The notes under the pieces: model-generated
Databases searched by the model: none
What the model saw: the letters and a program-made list of their open reading frames with translations, nothing else
Told to the model about the DNA's origin: nothing
NCBI RefSeq assembly: GCF_009729415.1
Contig: NZ_MPKW01000019.1
Span: 1 to 64,000 of the forward strand
Direction: 5' to 3'
DNA from: Mycolicibacterium sp. CBMA 234
GTDB taxonomy: Bacteria; Actinomycetota; Actinomycetes; Mycobacteriales; Mycobacteriaceae
Length of the DNA: 64,000 nt
Shown: positions 1 to 8,461 of the stretch, piece after piece
How positions within the stretch are numbered: position 1 is the first letter of the stretch
How the letters are laid out: every line of letters begins with the position of its first letter
Made by a program: the position numbers and the translations under genes

Positions 1-1
1 C

Positions 2-748
2 GGTGGCATCGTCGGTGGCGTCATCTACCTCAACAAGGACTCCAAGTCCTCGTCGGCGACCGCCTCGGCGTCGACCGAGACGTCTGCGGCTCCGACCCAG
101 AACCCGTCCGCCGACGGCAAGCTGCCGCCGTTCGTCGCGCCGGCCGGCCTCGGGGAAAACTGCCAGTACCCCGCGTCGAAGGACCAGGCCAGCAAGAAGG
201 TGAACCCGCCGCACACCGGCAAGATCCCGACCACCCCGGCTACCGTGACGGCCAGCATGGGCACCAACCAGGGCAACCTCGGCCTGGTGCTGGACAACGC
301 CAAGGCCCCGTGCACGGTGAACAGCTTCGCCAGCCTGGCCCAGCAGGGTTACTTCAACGACACCCCGTGCCACCGCCTGACCAAGGGCGGCCTGGACGTG
401 CTGCAGTGCGGTGACCCGACCGGCTCCGGCATGGGCGGCCCCGGCTACGAGTTCGCCAACGAGTACCCGACCAACCAGTACCAGCCCGACAGCCCGGCGC
501 TGACCCAGCCGGTCGTCTACCCGCGCGGCACCCTGGCGATGGCCAATGCCGGCCCGAACACCAACGGCAGCCAGTTCTTCCTGGTGTACCAGGACTCGCA
601 GTTGCCTCCGGGCTACACGGCGTTCGGCACCGTCGACCCCACCGGCCTGGCCACCCTGGACAAGATCGCCCAGAACGGCGTCGAAGGCGGCGCCAGCGAC
701 GGCAAGCCCGCTCAGCCGGTCACCGTCAGCTACATCCGTCTCGATTAG
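2..748 (+). CDS. ppiB: Peptidyl-prolyl cis-trans isomerase, cyclophilin type (5'-truncated by window)
   Basis: The reading frame is open from the left window edge, so the N-terminus and start lie outside. The visible part begins with a hydrophobic GGIVGGVIYL stretch, consistent with the end of a membrane anchor, then a Ser/Thr/Ala/Pro-rich linker and a cyclophilin domain. The domain shows GNLGLVL, the FNDTPCHRL region and the GSQFFLVY core characteristic of the family. It should act outside the membrane, catalysing proline isomerization during folding of exported proteins. In Mtb the homologue Rv2582 sits directly beside rel; here about 9 kb separates them. Family assignment is firm; extracytoplasmic location is inferred from the anchor and linker. 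Confidence 0.93.
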   Translation, partial: GGIVGGVIYLNKDSKSSSATASASTETSAAPTQNPSADGKLPPFVAPAGLGENCQYPASKDQASKKVNPPHTGKIPTTPATVTASMGTNQGNLGLVLDNAKAPCTVNSFASLAQQGYFNDTPCHRLTKGGLDVLQCGDPTGSGMGGPGYEFANEYPTNQYQPDSPALTQPVVYPRGTLAMANAGPNTNGSQFFLVYQDSQLPPGYTAFGTVDPTGLATLDKIAQNGVEGGASDGKPAQPVTVSYIRLD

Positions 749-773
749 ACGCTCACGACATTCGTGCTCGAAG

Positions 774-808
774 GGGCCGGTCACCGTTCGCGGTGACCGG
801 CCCTTGTT
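774..808 (+). terminator. Rho-independent terminator after ppiB
   Basis: A perfect 13-bp stem (GGGCCGGTCACCG pairing with CGGTGACCGGCCC) closes a TTCG tetraloop and is followed by TTGTT. It starts 25 bp after the ppiB stop codon and ends before zwf, so it should separate the two transcripts. Confidence 0.85.
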
Positions 809-845
809 CGTCGTCGGGCTGCGCACGCGCGGCAGCGATGGAATC

Positions 846-2357
846 ATGCGCACCGTGGCGAACACACAACCGCAGACCATCTCGTACCCGGCGCCCGGCT
901 CTCGGCCGTACCGCCACGACGATGTCGCCGTCGATCCACACGTCATCGTCCTCTTCGGCGCGACAGGCGATCTCGCCAAACGCAAACTGCTGCCGGGCCT
1001 GGCCTATCTGGTCCAGTCCGAGCTGGCCCCCGATATCCAGATCGTCGGTACCTCGCTGGAGGACCTCAGCGTCGACGAGTTCCGGGCGCTGGCCAAGGCC
1101 GCGATCGACGAATACGGCAGCCACCACCTCCCCGAAGACCAGTGGGACCGGTTCTCCGCCGCCCTGACCTACGTGCCACAGGGCGCCGGGCCGTCGGGGC
1201 TGGCGGCCGCCGTCGCTGCGGCAGAAAAGAAACTGGGCCCGAATGCGCGTCGGCTGCACTATCTTTCGGTGCCGCCGAAGGCAGCGCGAGCGGTCATCTC
1301 CACCCTGGACGAAGCCGGCCTGGTCGACCGTGCGCGCGTGGTGATGGAGAAGCCGTTCGGCACCGACCTGGCCAGCGCCGTGGCGCTGAACGACTTCGTA
1401 CATGAAACATTCGACGAGGCACAGATTTTCCGGATCGACCACTTCCTCGGCAAGGAGGCCGCGCAGAACATCCTGGCGTTCCGGTTCGCCAACGGGCTGT
1501 TCGAACCGATCTGGAACCGCAACTTCATCGACCACATCCAGATCGACATCCCCGAGATGCTCGGCCTGGATCAGCGTGCGAATTTCTACGAAAGCACCGG
1601 CGCCTACAAGGACATGGTGGTCACCCACCTGCTCCAGGTGATGGCTTTCGTGGTGATGGAGCCGCCGACCGCCCTCGAGCCGCGGGCGATCAGCGAGGAA
1701 AAGAACAAAGTCTTCCGGTCAATGCTGCCGATCAAGTGTTCTGACGTGGTCCGCGGTCAGTTCACCGGCTATCGCGAACTCGAGGGTGTATCACGGGATT
1801 CCGACACCGAGACGTTCATTGCACTCAAGGTCGCCATCGACAACTGGCGGTGGGCCGGCGTGCCGATCTACCTGCGCACCGGCAAGAAGATGGCCGAGGG
1901 CATGCGCATCATCTCGATCGCATTCAAAGAGGCACCGCGCACCATGTTCCCGTCGGGCTCAGGCGTCGGGTCTCAGGGACCCGACCACTTGACCTTCGAC
2001 CTGGCCGACAACTCGAAGGTGTCACTGTCCTTCTACGGCAAGCGACCCGGCCCTGGCATGAGGCTGGAGAAACTGTCGATGCAGTTCTCCGCCACCGAAG
2101 CCGACGGAGCTGATCAGGTGCTGGAGGCCTACGAGCGGTTGATCCTGGACGCCATGCGCGGAGACCACACGCTGTTCACCACCGCTGAGGGCATCGAGTC
2201 GCTGTGGGCGAATTCGGCTGCGCTGCTGAATGATCCGCCGCCGGTCAAGAACTACCAGCCCGGCACCTGGGGCCCCAACGCCATTCACCAACTCATCGCG
2301 CCCAACGCGTGGCGGCTACCGTTTGAACGGGTTTGGCGAGAGGCGAAGAAGAAGTAG
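846..2357 (+). CDS. zwf: Glucose-6-phosphate 1-dehydrogenase
   Basis: It oxidizes glucose 6-phosphate to 6-phosphogluconolactone, the NADPH-producing entry to the pentose phosphate pathway, in the cytosol. The 503-residue protein has the N-terminal nucleotide-binding motif GATGDLAKRK (about residues 38-47) and the substrate-binding/active-site signature RIDHFLGKE (196-204), and its length is normal for the family. The frame stays open upstream of the chosen ATG, but similarity to the family begins only after it and a terminator lies between, so ATG 846 is preferred; no strong Shine-Dalgarno is visible. It is monocistronic and converges on a TetR gene 6 bp away. Mycobacteria often carry more than one Zwf, and this copy is not in the tkt-tal-opcA cluster, so it may be an accessory isozyme. 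Confidence 0.93.
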   Translation: MRTVANTQPQTISYPAPGSRPYRHDDVAVDPHVIVLFGATGDLAKRKLLPGLAYLVQSELAPDIQIVGTSLEDLSVDEFRALAKAAIDEYGSHHLPEDQWDRFSAALTYVPQGAGPSGLAAAVAAAEKKLGPNARRLHYLSVPPKAARAVISTLDEAGLVDRARVVMEKPFGTDLASAVALNDFVHETFDEAQIFRIDHFLGKEAAQNILAFRFANGLFEPIWNRNFIDHIQIDIPEMLGLDQRANFYESTGAYKDMVVTHLLQVMAFVVMEPPTALEPRAISEEKNKVFRSMLPIKCSDVVRGQFTGYRELEGVSRDSDTETFIALKVAIDNWRWAGVPIYLRTGKKMAEGMRIISIAFKEAPRTMFPSGSGVGSQGPDHLTFDLADNSKVSLSFYGKRPGPGMRLEKLSMQFSATEADGADQVLEAYERLILDAMRGDHTLFTTAEGIESLWANSAALLNDPPPVKNYQPGTWGPNAIHQLIAPNAWRLPFERVWREAKKK

Positions 2358-2363
2358 ACGGGT

Positions 2364-2990
2364 TCACGCCCGCGGCGCACTCGCCGCCTTCTCGAGGTGC
2401 AGGATGGCCGCATCGACCATGCTCTGAATGATCTCGCAGGAGCTGAAACCGCTGAGCCATAGGTGGGGAGTATCGGTGCGGTGCAACATCGCGACGCCAT
2501 GCAACGCCACCGAAAGAGCCGCGGCCACCCGCTGCGCATCGGCATCCGGCTCCGAGTCGGGATCCATGCCGCCGGCCGCCAGCAGCCCGCGCGTCACCAC
2601 TTGAAGTGCCTGGCGCGCTGACGGGGTGATCTCGTCGACTTTGACCATCAACACGTACCGCAATGGAAAGCGTTGGGCGTAGGCGACATACGCACGACAG
2701 CCGAGTAACAACCGCTCTCGTGGCGTCTTGCCGGCTTGCGCCTGCTCGGCGATGTCCTGCTGCACCTGGCCCCAGCAGAGCTCGGCAACGGCGGCCAGCA
2801 CATCCTCACGACTGTCGAAATGTGCGTACAGCGACATAGTAGAAATCCCGGCCTCCCGCGCGATGCTCCGCAGGGACACCTCATTCGCAGTCTGAGACGA
2901 GTCGACCACCCGCACCGCGGCGGCCAGGATTTCCTCGCGCAGCAATGCACCCTGTCCGCGCACATTCCGCTGCCGTGTCGACCCCGCCAT
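2364..2990 (-). CDS. TetR/AcrR-family repressor, divergent from mmpS-mmpL
   Basis: A 208-residue one-component regulator. The N-terminal helix-turn-helix spans roughly residues 38-58 (SLRSIAREAGISTMSLYAHF, the classic TetR recognition pattern), followed by a variable helical ligand-binding domain. It is transcribed away from mmpS, with about 95 bp between the two start codons, and that gap contains two adjacent inverted repeats (3048-3075). The simplest model is repression of mmpS-mmpL and itself, relieved by a lipophilic ligand or an exported substrate. The ligand cannot be told from sequence. In Mtb the mmpS5-mmpL5 pair is instead controlled by a MarR-type protein, so regulator type differs. 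Confidence 0.88.
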   Translation of the reverse strand: MAGSTRQRNVRGQGALLREEILAAAVRVVDSSQTANEVSLRSIAREAGISTMSLYAHFDSREDVLAAVAELCWGQVQQDIAEQAQAGKTPRERLLLGCRAYVAYAQRFPLRYVLMVKVDEITPSARQALQVVTRGLLAAGGMDPDSEPDADAQRVAAALSVALHGVAMLHRTDTPHLWLSGFSSCEIIQSMVDAAILHLEKAASAPRA

Positions 2991-3047
2991 GTCTTCACCC
3001 TAATCGCCGCTGGTGACGAGGTGTGATCGCCGCCACCGCACTGTAAC

Positions 3048-3075
3048 TATACATGCGTATACATACGGTCGTATG
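3048..3075. promoter_or_regulatory. Paired palindromes, candidate TetR operator for mmpS
   Basis: Two abutting inverted repeats lie in the divergent tetR-mmpS gap: TATAC-ATGC-GTATA (3048-3061) and CATACG-GT-CGTATG (3062-3075). Both have perfect arms and share the TATAC/ATACG-type core. They end 10 bp before the chosen mmpS ATG, where a bound repressor would block transcription. Assignment to the adjacent TetR protein is inference from position. Confidence 0.6.
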
Positions 3076-3085
3076 GTTGCTTCTC

Positions 3086-3517
3086 ATGAATTGGTTGTTC
3101 AAGGCCGCGCAGCGCAGCTGGGTGCTGCTGACCGTTGTCGGGGTCATCACGGTCGGGGGTTTCATCATCGACCGCTTCCACGGCGTGTTCGGCAGCCAGC
3201 CGTCAGCCGAAACCCGAACGGACAACATCGTTTCCACGATTCCGAAGTACGTGAAGTACGAGGTGGACGGACCGTCAGACACCACCGGGATGATCAGCTA
3301 CGTCGATGAACGGGCCCAGCCGCAGCAAGAGCGCTTCACCTCACTGCCCTGGTCCAGGACCCTGACGACCACCGTGCCGAGCGTGTTCGCCAACCTCGTC
3401 GCTCAAGGCGACAGCAGCCGACTGACCTGCCGGATCACGGTCAACGGCGAGCTGCGCGATCACCAATCCTCAGACGGCGCAGCAGCGACCACCTTCTGCC
3501 TGGTGAAGGCAGCATGA
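3086..3517 (+). CDS. MmpS-family membrane accessory protein
   Basis: A 143-residue protein with a short cytoplasmic N-terminus, one transmembrane helix (about residues 12-28) and an extracytoplasmic beta-rich domain, as in MmpS proteins that partner MmpL exporters. The C-terminal SRLTCRITVNGEL segment matches the conserved MmpS core. ATG 3086 is chosen over an in-frame ATG at 3053 because it gives the compact MNWLFK N-terminus and because the upstream codon lies inside the proposed operator. Its stop overlaps the mmpL start by 4 bp (ATGA), so the two are translationally coupled. It probably stabilizes or adapts the MmpL transporter during lipid or siderophore-type export. Confidence 0.9.
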   Translation: MNWLFKAAQRSWVLLTVVGVITVGGFIIDRFHGVFGSQPSAETRTDNIVSTIPKYVKYEVDGPSDTTGMISYVDERAQPQQERFTSLPWSRTLTTTVPSVFANLVAQGDSSRLTCRITVNGELRDHQSSDGAAATTFCLVKAA

Positions 3518-6363
3518 GCGGCCAGCACAGCACTCGAGGCGGCTATCCCCGGCTGATCCGCATCCTGTCGGTGCCGATCATCCTGATCTGGCTGGCGGCC
3601 ACCGCGGCTACCAATCTGCTGGTGCCCAAACTCGAAGTGGTGGGCGCGAACAACGCGGTGTCGCTCTCCCCGCAGGACGCCCCCTCGGTCATCGCGACAA
3701 AACACATCGGCACCAAGTTCGGCGAATTCGACTCCGACAGCGTGCTGATGATCATCGTCGAGTCGGACCAGCCGCTGGGCGACGTCGCCCGGCAGTACTA
3801 CGCCGGCTTGGTTCAGAAGCTGGACCAGGACCACACCCACATCGAGCACGTGCAGGATTTCTGGGGCGACCGCATCACCTCCGCCGGTTCCGAGAGTGAG
3901 GACCACAAGGCGGCCTACGTCCAGGTCAACCTGCGCGGCGATCAAGGGTCGACGCAGGGGGTGGAATCCGTTGACGCTGTGCGTCATATCGTCGACGGCA
4001 GTCACCCTCCCGCGGGCGTGCGAGCATTCGTCACCGGCCAGGCCGCCCTGGTGGCCGACACCAACGAGGCCGGCGACAAGAGCATGGTCAAGATGACCGT
4101 GGTGACGCTGATCGTCATCGCACTGATGCTGTTGGCCGTATACCGGTCCATCGCAACAACATTCATTGCCCTGCTGGTCGTGCTGACCGAGATGAGCATG
4201 GCTCGCGGGTTGGTCGCCGTGCTGGGCAACGCCCATGCCATCAGTCTGTCGACGTTCGCGGTCAGCGTGCTGACCGCCCTGGCGATCGCCGCCGGCACCG
4301 ACTACTGGATCTTCCTGGTCGGGCGGTATCACGAGGCCCGCAACGCCGGCGAAGACCGGGAAACCGCCTACTATTCAACGTTTTCCAGCGTCTATCACGT
4401 GATCCTCGGCTCCGGGCTGACAATTGCCGGTGCCATGATGTGTCTGCGCTTCACCCGGTTGAACTACTTCAACACCCTGGCGCTGCCGTGCGCGACCGCC
4501 ATGGTCGTCATCCTGGTGATGGCACTGACGTTCGCCCCGGCGGTGATGGTGGTCAGCACCCACTTCGGCCTGCTGGACCCCAAGCGCGCCAACAAGACCC
4601 GCGGCTGGCGCCGGGTCGGTACCGCCGTGGTGCGGTGGCCCGGGCCCATCCTCGTGGCGGCCACCGCCACCGCACTGGTCGGGGTGTTGGCCCTACCGGG
4701 CTACCGCACCAACTACGACAATCGCTTCTATGTGCCGTCCGACGTACCGTCCAACGTCGGGTATGCGGCGGCCGAAAAGCATTTCACCTCAGCACGAATG
4801 AATCCGGACATGCTGATGGTCGAGGCCGATCACGACCTGCGGAACTCGCGCGACATGCTGGTGTTGGACCGCATCGCCAAGAACATCTTCCGAGTACCGG
4901 GGATTGCCCGGGTGCAGAGCATCACCCGGCCGCTCGGCCCGCCGATGGAACACGGTTCGGTGCCGTTCCAGATCAGCGCCCAGGCCGTGTCGATGAACGA
5001 GAATCTGCAGTTCCTCAAGGCCCGCCTCGGCGACGTCCAGACCATGACCGACCACCTGACCTCGATGATCGGCATCATGCGGCACATGCACGACCTCAGT
5101 GTGCAGCTGGCCGAAGCCACGCACGCTGGAAATGTTGCGGCACAGGATATGTCGTCCACCACCGCCGAATTGCGGGACCAGATCGCCGATTTCGACGACT
5201 TCTTCCGGCCGCTGCGCAACTACTTCTACTGGGAACCCCACTGCTATGACATTCCGATCTGCCATGCCATGCGCTCGGTGTTCGACGCTACCGACGGCTT
5301 CGACCGACTGGCTGACAACACCAAGTCGCTGTCCGACGCGATGGGCAAGCTCGACACGGTGACCCCGCAGATCGCGGCTCAGCTGCCACCGATGATCGGC
5401 CTGGCCACCGACGTCCGCGATCTCATGCAGACCATGCGCAGCACGTTCGACGGCATGGTGACGCAGATGGAACGCATGACCGACACCGCCGCGGCCATGG
5501 GCCAGACCTTCGACGACGCGAAGAACGACGACATGTTCTACCTGCCGCCCGAGGCGTTCGGCAGCCCGGACTTTCAGCGCGGTATGCAGCTGATGCTCTC
5601 CCCCGACGGCAAGGCAGCGCGCTTCATCGTCACCCACGATGTGGATCCCGCCACCCTGGAAGGCATTTCGCACGTCGACGCCGAACTGCAGGCCGCCAAA
5701 GAGGCGGTCAAGGGCACGCCGCTGGCCAGTGCGAAGTTCTATCTGGGCGGAACCGCCGCCACCTACAAGGACATCCAGCAGGGTGCGCACTACGACCTGC
5801 TGATCGCGGCGCTCGCAGCGATCATCCTGATCTTCGTGGTGATGTTGCTGATCACCAGAGCGCTGGTCGCATCGATCGTGATCGTCGGCACCGTGGTGCT
5901 CTCGCTCGCCGCGTCCTTCGGCCTGTCCGTGCTGATCTGGCAGTACTTCCTGGGGGTCGAGCTGCAGTGGCTGGTGATCGCCATGTCAGTGATCGTGCTG
6001 CTCGCCGTCGGTTCCGACTACAACCTGCTGGTCGTTTCCCGGTTCAAGGAGGAGATCGGCGCGGGCCTGCGCACCGGGCTGATCCGCGCGACCGGTGCCA
6101 CCGGCGGCGTCGTCACCGCGGCCGGGCTGGTGTTCGCGTTCACCATGATCTCGATGGTCGCCAGCGATCTGCGGTCGGTCGGCCAGATCGGCACCACCAT
6201 CGGACTCGGCCTGCTGTTCGATACCTTCGTGGTCCGGTCGCTGATCACCCCGTCGATCGCGGCACTGCTCGGCCGCTGGTTCTGGTGGCCGCTGAAGGTG
6301 CGGAGCCGTCCGGCCCGCACCACACAAACCGTAAGCTCCGCAGCAGAATTGGAGATGGCATGA
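3514..6363 (+). CDS. MmpL-family RND transporter (MmpL4/MmpL5-like)
   Basis: A 949-residue inner-membrane RND exporter with two repeats, each a membrane helix, a periplasmic porter domain and a multi-helix bundle. Both proton-relay Asp-Tyr pairs are present: D263-Y264 in GTDYWIF and D835-Y836 in GSDYNLL. A long helical insert (about residues 500-690, many Met/Asp heptad-like segments) precedes the second half, as in the coiled-coil hairpin of MmpL4/5 types rather than MmpL3. It is coupled to mmpS by ATGA and to the downstream thioesterase by another ATGA overlap. The substrate is unknown; MmpL4/5 relatives export siderophores and drugs. The linked thioesterase could instead hint at an acyl-lipid cargo. 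Confidence 0.93.
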   Translation: MSGQHSTRGGYPRLIRILSVPIILIWLAATAATNLLVPKLEVVGANNAVSLSPQDAPSVIATKHIGTKFGEFDSDSVLMIIVESDQPLGDVARQYYAGLVQKLDQDHTHIEHVQDFWGDRITSAGSESEDHKAAYVQVNLRGDQGSTQGVESVDAVRHIVDGSHPPAGVRAFVTGQAALVADTNEAGDKSMVKMTVVTLIVIALMLLAVYRSIATTFIALLVVLTEMSMARGLVAVLGNAHAISLSTFAVSVLTALAIAAGTDYWIFLVGRYHEARNAGEDRETAYYSTFSSVYHVILGSGLTIAGAMMCLRFTRLNYFNTLALPCATAMVVILVMALTFAPAVMVVSTHFGLLDPKRANKTRGWRRVGTAVVRWPGPILVAATATALVGVLALPGYRTNYDNRFYVPSDVPSNVGYAAAEKHFTSARMNPDMLMVEADHDLRNSRDMLVLDRIAKNIFRVPGIARVQSITRPLGPPMEHGSVPFQISAQAVSMNENLQFLKARLGDVQTMTDHLTSMIGIMRHMHDLSVQLAEATHAGNVAAQDMSSTTAELRDQIADFDDFFRPLRNYFYWEPHCYDIPICHAMRSVFDATDGFDRLADNTKSLSDAMGKLDTVTPQIAAQLPPMIGLATDVRDLMQTMRSTFDGMVTQMERMTDTAAAMGQTFDDAKNDDMFYLPPEAFGSPDFQRGMQLMLSPDGKAARFIVTHDVDPATLEGISHVDAELQAAKEAVKGTPLASAKFYLGGTAATYKDIQQGAHYDLLIAALAAIILIFVVMLLITRALVASIVIVGTVVLSLAASFGLSVLIWQYFLGVELQWLVIAMSVIVLLAVGSDYNLLVVSRFKEEIGAGLRTGLIRATGATGGVVTAAGLVFAFTMISMVASDLRSVGQIGTTIGLGLLFDTFVVRSLITPSIAALLGRWFWWPLKVRSRPARTTQTVSSAAELEMA

Positions 6364-7187
6364 CTCCGCAGCCGTTCACGGACCTGACCACCATCACCGC
6401 AGTCGATGCCGGCACGTACACCGCCACCATCGACCCGGTGTGGACCATCGGCCCCAAGGTGCACGGCGGCTGCATGATGGCGGTCTGCGCAGCAGCCGCT
6501 CAGCGCTGCCTTCCTGACGCCGCCGAATTGGCCCCAATTGCATTGAGCGCCAACTACCTCAACGCGCCGGACCCCGGCGAGGTAGTGCTGACCACCAACG
6601 TCCGCAAGCGCGGCAGGCAGGTGAACTTGGTACAGGTTGAGTTGTCCCAACACGGGCGAGCCGCCGTCACGTGCTCGGTCACACTCGGACCCGTCGACGC
6701 CAAGCCGCCGCGGCATCAGGTGCCATTGGCCGCGAGCGCGATGGCGGTAGAGCCGCCTGCCGACGCAGTGCGCGTCACCCCGGAGCATCCGATGGGCCAG
6801 ATTGTCCACGTCGCGCAGGGATGCGACTTGCGGATGGACGGCGCTACCCCATTCCTGACCGGCACCGAAGGTGAACCGGTGACCCGAATGTGGTTACGCC
6901 CCTACGCTTCCGACGAAGCTGATTCGAATGTGGCCTTGCTCTTCGCGTTGATGGCCGGCGACATCACCCCTCCGGTCACGATGAACCGGGGGCACTTCGG
7001 CTGGACGCCGACGGTCCAGCTCACCACCTACCTGCGCCACCGGCCGGCGCCTGGTTGGCTACGCGTGATGGCCAGTTCCACCGTCATCGGCAACAGCTGG
7101 TTCGAGGAGGATCACCTCATCCTCGATGCCAACGGTGAGGTGGTCGTACAAAGCCGGCAACTGGCGATGCTGCCGCTGGGGTCCTGA
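6360..7187 (+). CDS. TesB-like double-hotdog acyl-CoA thioesterase (copy 1)
   Basis: A 275-residue protein of the acyl-CoA thioesterase-like double-hotdog group, with an N-terminal hotdog (GPKVHGGCMMAVCAAAAQ) and a C-terminal hotdog ending SRQLAMLPLG. It is predicted to hydrolyse an acyl-CoA or related thioester in the cytosol. Its start overlaps the mmpL stop (ATGA), so it is the third gene of the mmpS-mmpL operon. A close paralogue lies at 8971-9795; the two share the motif order throughout and even the preceding TTGGAGATG ribosome-binding context. Substrate is unknown. Coupling to an MmpL exporter suggests it may trim or recycle a CoA-linked lipid related to the exported compound. Confidence 0.82.
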   Translation: MTPQPFTDLTTITAVDAGTYTATIDPVWTIGPKVHGGCMMAVCAAAAQRCLPDAAELAPIALSANYLNAPDPGEVVLTTNVRKRGRQVNLVQVELSQHGRAAVTCSVTLGPVDAKPPRHQVPLAASAMAVEPPADAVRVTPEHPMGQIVHVAQGCDLRMDGATPFLTGTEGEPVTRMWLRPYASDEADSNVALLFALMAGDITPPVTMNRGHFGWTPTVQLTTYLRHRPAPGWLRVMASSTVIGNSWFEEDHLILDANGEVVVQSRQLAMLPLGS

Positions 7188-7204
7188 CCCCAGGCGGCAG
7201 CATC
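7166..7204. terminator. Bidirectional hairpin spanning the thioesterase stop codon
   Basis: An 18-bp stem with a single bulged G (left arm 7166-7183, right arm 7186-7204) uses the last codons of the thioesterase as its left arm. It separates convergent genes and could terminate both; there is no U-tract on either side, so efficiency is uncertain. Confidence 0.6.
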
Positions 7205-7211
7205 GCTGAAA

Positions 7212-7637
7212 TCAGTACGCAGACACCGCGTTCTGGGCAACCCACCGCTTTTCGGCGTCGGAGCCCATCGGCGGCGGGATCAAACCGTTGATCATCCAGA
7301 GGTCTTCACTGGTCTCGTCCACGTGGAACTCCCAGTGCAGGTTGTCTTTCCCCTCTAGATATGGCTGCAGAATCGACTTGATCCAGTGGGCAATGCCGTT
7401 GCGGCGCTGCTTGTCCGGGGCGTGACGAGCAATGTGGTCGATGACCACCCGCAGCCCCACCGAGGTCGGTTCGCCGCCGACATAGAGGTTCTCCGAACGG
7501 ATTTCGTCGAAGATCACGACGACGTAGAACCGCGGCAGCCCGGCCCTTTCATAGTGATCGGTGATGCGGGCCGCGAGGTCGCGCTTGTCCTCGTCGGTGA
7601 AGAACCCCGGCGTGTGATGAATGGCCCACAGCGGCAT
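7212..7637 (-). CDS. Tautomerase-superfamily protein (4-oxalocrotonate tautomerase/cis-CaaD-like)
   Basis: A 141-residue protein starting MPLW; removal of Met leaves the catalytic N-terminal proline that defines the tautomerase superfamily. Length and the two-subdomain layout fit the fused cis-CaaD/Tautomerase_3 group rather than the 60-residue 4-OT type. Such enzymes tautomerize or dehalogenate small unsaturated acids; the actual substrate is unknown. It lies 29 bp downstream of an SDR gene on the same strand and is probably co-transcribed with it under the HxlR regulator at 8462, suggesting a small inducible detoxification or catabolic operon. Confidence 0.8.
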   Translation of the reverse strand: MPLWAIHHTPGFFTDEDKRDLAARITDHYERAGLPRFYVVVIFDEIRSENLYVGGEPTSVGLRVVIDHIARHAPDKQRRNGIAHWIKSILQPYLEGKDNLHWEFHVDETSEDLWMINGLIPPPMGSDAEKRWVAQNAVSAY

Positions 7638-7665
7638 GGTTGTTCAGGCCCTCACTCGAACCGGA

Positions 7666-8367
7666 TCAGACCGCCAGCGCGAACGTCAGATTTTCCACCG
7701 GACCCGACAGGACTGACTTGACCCCGACCGTCACGTCGTCGGCCAGCACCTCGATGGCGTCGGCTTCCAGCCCGTCGACGATACGCTTCGCGATGTCGGC
7801 TGCGGTGGTCTTGGGCCCGGGAATGCCTGCGACCATGTCGGTCTCGATCAAGCCGGCGTGCACGCCGACCACCTGCGTGCCCTGCGCGGCAAGCTCGCCG
7901 CGCAGCGAGTTGGTCACCGACCACGCCGCCGCCTTGGAGGCGCCGTAGGCACCGCTGCCGGAAACCCAGGACAGCACTGAGTGCATGTTGACCAGCGCGC
8001 CGCCACCGTTGGCCGCGAGGATCGGCGCAAAGGCGCGAGCCACCCGCAGCGGCCCGAACACGTTGATGTCGACAGTCGCTGTGATGTCGTCGAAGCCGCC
8101 GGTCAGCAGCGGTCCGGGCAGCAGGATGCCAGCGTTGTTGAACACGATCTCGGCGTCCGACGCGATGTCAGCGAACGCGGAAACCGAAGCCTCCGAACGC
8201 ACTTCCAGTTCGACCGGTACGACGGCTTCGCGCTCATCGACGAACGACGACCGGCCGGTCGAGTACACCTTGCGCGCGCCCCGGGCCAGAAGCTCGTCGA
8301 CCAGGGCCGCCCCGAGACCCCGACGGCCCCCGGTCACCACGACCACTTTGCCTGCCACTGCGACCAT
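7666..8367 (-). CDS. Short-chain dehydrogenase/reductase
   Basis: A 233-residue classical SDR with the NAD(P)-binding motif TGGRRGLG (residues 12-19), NNAG (77-80) and the catalytic YxxxK pair (Tyr141, Lys145) with serines nearby. A GTG nine bases upstream (8376) is possible, but the AAGGAG at 8378-8383 is spaced correctly only for ATG 8367. It reduces or oxidizes an unidentified carbonyl/alcohol. The gene is divergent from an HxlR regulator, and the first of two matching palindromes sits about 23 bp upstream of its start. It forms a likely two-gene operon with the tautomerase. Confidence 0.88.
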   Translation of the reverse strand: MVAVAGKVVVVTGGRRGLGAALVDELLARGARKVYSTGRSSFVDEREAVVPVELEVRSEASVSAFADIASDAEIVFNNAGILLPGPLLTGGFDDITATVDINVFGPLRVARAFAPILAANGGGALVNMHSVLSWVSGSGAYGASKAAAWSVTNSLRGELAAQGTQVVGVHAGLIETDMVAGIPGPKTTAADIAKRIVDGLEADAIEVLADDVTVGVKSVLSGPVENLTFALAV

Positions 8368-8389
8368 CTGAACCACACTCCTTGCTGAA

Positions 8390-8403
8390 TAACGATGTCG
8401 TTA
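8390..8403. promoter_or_regulatory. Inverted repeat TAACGA-TG-TCGTTA, candidate HxlR operator 1
   Basis: Perfect 6-bp arms with a 2-bp spacer, just upstream of the SDR start. The core matches a second palindrome whose centre is exactly 40 bp away, about four helical turns, so both would face the same side of the DNA. Confidence 0.65.
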
Positions 8404-8429
8404 CTAAGATGAGAGCACGGATATCTGAG

Positions 8430-8443
8430 TAACGCAAGCGTTA
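8430..8443. promoter_or_regulatory. Inverted repeat TAACGC-AA-GCGTTA, candidate HxlR operator 2
   Basis: Perfect 6-bp arms with a 2-bp spacer, 18 bp upstream of the hxlR ATG. Together with site 1 it brackets the whole divergent promoter region, as expected for autoregulation plus control of the SDR-tautomerase operon. Confidence 0.65.
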
Positions 8444-8461
8444 TCCACAAAAGAGGGTGTG

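Noticed and set aside
753..1628. Leftward frame opposite zwf
   Set aside because: Overlaps the zwf catalytic region on the other strand and has no recognisable motif.
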